From SFEL01 sp963640685 (lineage in GTDB: Bacteria; Bacillota; Clostridia; Christensenellales; CAG-138), in the NCBI GenBank assembly GCA_963640685.1, contig CAVIAA010000023.1, forward strand, positions 1 to 34,229: 34,229 nt of DNA. The letters are read 5' to 3'. Position 1 is the stretch's first letter; each line of letters begins with the position of its first letter. A program made the position numbers and the translations under genes. This document shows positions 33,337 to 34,229 of the stretch, piece by piece. The notes beneath the pieces were generated by a model. The model was not told the origin of the DNA. It made no database searches and saw only the letters and a list, made by a program, of their open reading frames with translations.

Positions 33337-33361
33337 TTTTGGGGACGAAAATGGGGAGAAA
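33337..33361 (+). repeat. dispersed motif, copy 2 (TTTTGGGGACGAAAATGGGG...)
   Basis: Near-identical to 7442-7467 (TTTTGG-GACG-AAATGGGGAGAAA shared). Again located after a terminator and about 45 bases before a late-type gene. The shared context argues for a regulatory element. Confidence 0.5.
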
Positions 33362-33406
33362 AGAAACGCTGCTTCCTGATACCATGGCACAAAAGGAGGA
33401 AACAGC

Positions 33407-34229
33407 ATGAATGAAATAATCTACAGATTGCGTCTGGACTGCTCGAAGCCGGGCACTCAGGCAAGCGTTTACGTCAAAAAAGGCGACGTAAAATCCCGTA
33501 AACTCTCCCTTTCCCTCTACAACGGCTCTACGCCATATGAGGTGTCGGAAGGCTGCACCGTGGTACTCAGAGCCAAAAAGCCCGACAGCACCATCGTGTA
33601 CGACGACTGCACCGTAAGCGGCAACGTGGTCACTCATCTGCTCACCTCCAAGGCGCTGGAAGTGGCAGGTACGGTCGTGTGCGAGCTGACTATCTACGGC
33701 GCGGACAATGAGGTGCTGTTCTCACCGTGGTTCAACCTGTATGTCACTGACCCGCTGTATAGCGACGACGATGTGGTATCCTCGGACGATTTCAGCGCAC
33801 TCACCGCCGCCGTAAGCAGCATGACGGCACTGGCCAATAAGTGGGGCAACCCCAGTGCGGATGTTGTAGACGGCGACACTGCCGGTGCGGAAGTAGTCAT
33901 AACCGACGACGGCGTGGAGTTCACATTTACCCTGCTGAAAGGCGACAAGGGCGACAAAGGGGAGAAGGGAGATACCGGCGCAACCGGGGCTACAGGGGCT
34001 AAGGGCGCAGACGGAAAAGACGGCACAAACGGTAAGGACGGTGTAGGCGTAGCGAGCGTGGAGCAAACCACCACCTCCAGCGCCGACGAGGGCACAAATG
34101 TTGTAACCGTCACGCTATCGGACGGCAGCAAGGGCACGTTTTCTGTGAAGAACGGCTCCAAGGGCTCAAAGGGTGATACCGGCAAGACCGGCGATAAAGG
34201 CGAGACGGGCGAAAAAGGCGAGACTGGCG
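33407..34229 (+). CDS. BppU-like/collagen-like receptor-binding fibre (partial)
   Basis: At least 274 codons, open at the right edge. ATG follows AGGAGGA. The N-terminal about 115 residues (RLRLDCSKPGTQASVYVKKGD, LSLSLYNGSTPYEV, CTVVLRAKKPD, VCELTIYGADNEVLFSPWFN) match the immunoglobulin-like BppU/DUF2479-type N-terminal domain that attaches fibres to the baseplate or tail. A short linker leads to Gly-X-Y collagen-like triplets (about 179-213), a small strand-rich unit (about 214-252), and a second collagen stretch that runs off the window. Collagen-like segments give a long flexible rod. Function as receptor-binding fibre is inferred from architecture. Confidence 0.82.
   Translation, partial: MNEIIYRLRLDCSKPGTQASVYVKKGDVKSRKLSLSLYNGSTPYEVSEGCTVVLRAKKPDSTIVYDDCTVSGNVVTHLLTSKALEVAGTVVCELTIYGADNEVLFSPWFNLYVTDPLYSDDDVVSSDDFSALTAAVSSMTALANKWGNPSADVVDGDTAGAEVVITDDGVEFTFTLLKGDKGDKGEKGDTGATGATGAKGADGKDGTNGKDGVGVASVEQTTTSSADEGTNVVTVTLSDGSKGTFSVKNGSKGSKGDTGKTGDKGETGEKGETG

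Overview
The window joins a short piece of bacterial chromosome (about 1-1145) to a long phage genome (about 1190 to the right edge), most simply an integrated prophage. The chromosomal part carries the ribosomal protein operon rplM-rpsI on the minus strand, with a near-consensus promoter and a terminator. The sequences of L13 and S9, the strong AGGAGG ribosome binding sites and the phage protein families suggest a Firmicute, probably a gut Clostridia (Oscillospiraceae-like) bacterium; genus cannot be set from the sequence alone. No integrase, attachment repeat, lysis genes or portal-distal long-tail genes are visible, so the right end of the element lies outside the window.

Left phage block (1246-7241, plus strand, tightly overlapping genes): an IS30-type HTH protein, small membrane and zinc-ribbon proteins, a possible single-strand annealing protein next to a Cas4/RecB-like nuclease, a DnaD-like replication initiator that contains eight copies of an 8-bp iteron (probable origin), a VRR-NUC nuclease, a MazG-like pyrophosphohydrolase, and a C-type-lectin-like (DUF6273-type) protein whose 3' end looks like a variable region of a diversity-generating retroelement, followed by a hairpin. 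No reverse transcriptase is present here.

Morphogenesis block (7511-31758): small and large terminase, P22-like portal, a phage copy of the ribosomal-processing cysteine protease Prp, scaffold, N4-gp56-type major capsid protein, small head-completion candidates, a gp10/nozzle-like beta-propeller, an S74-chaperone tail fibre, a peptidoglycan-binding virion protein and a giant 4074-residue polyvalent protein. There is no tape measure or tail tube, so this is a short-tailed (podovirus) plan. Scaffold and capsid both start with a motif like the Prp cleavage site of ribosomal protein L27, so Prp is probably the maturation protease. The giant protein joins a DarB-like N6-methyltransferase, SNF2-like helicase, HExxH metallopeptidase and a C-terminal LPD38-like region and is probably ejected with the DNA.

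Right block (31772-34229): three minus-strand membrane or secreted proteins (moron-like), a divergent XRE regulator, and the start of a collagen-like receptor-binding fibre that runs off the window.

The most unusual signals are: a 94-codon gene nested in another frame inside the giant gene; four tandem mini-hairpins with covarying stems just upstream of the scaffold gene; an RNA-like element with a perfect tRNA T-arm but no anticodon arm in the structural operon; a hairpin that hides the capsid ribosome binding site; and the phage Prp with its matched substrates.
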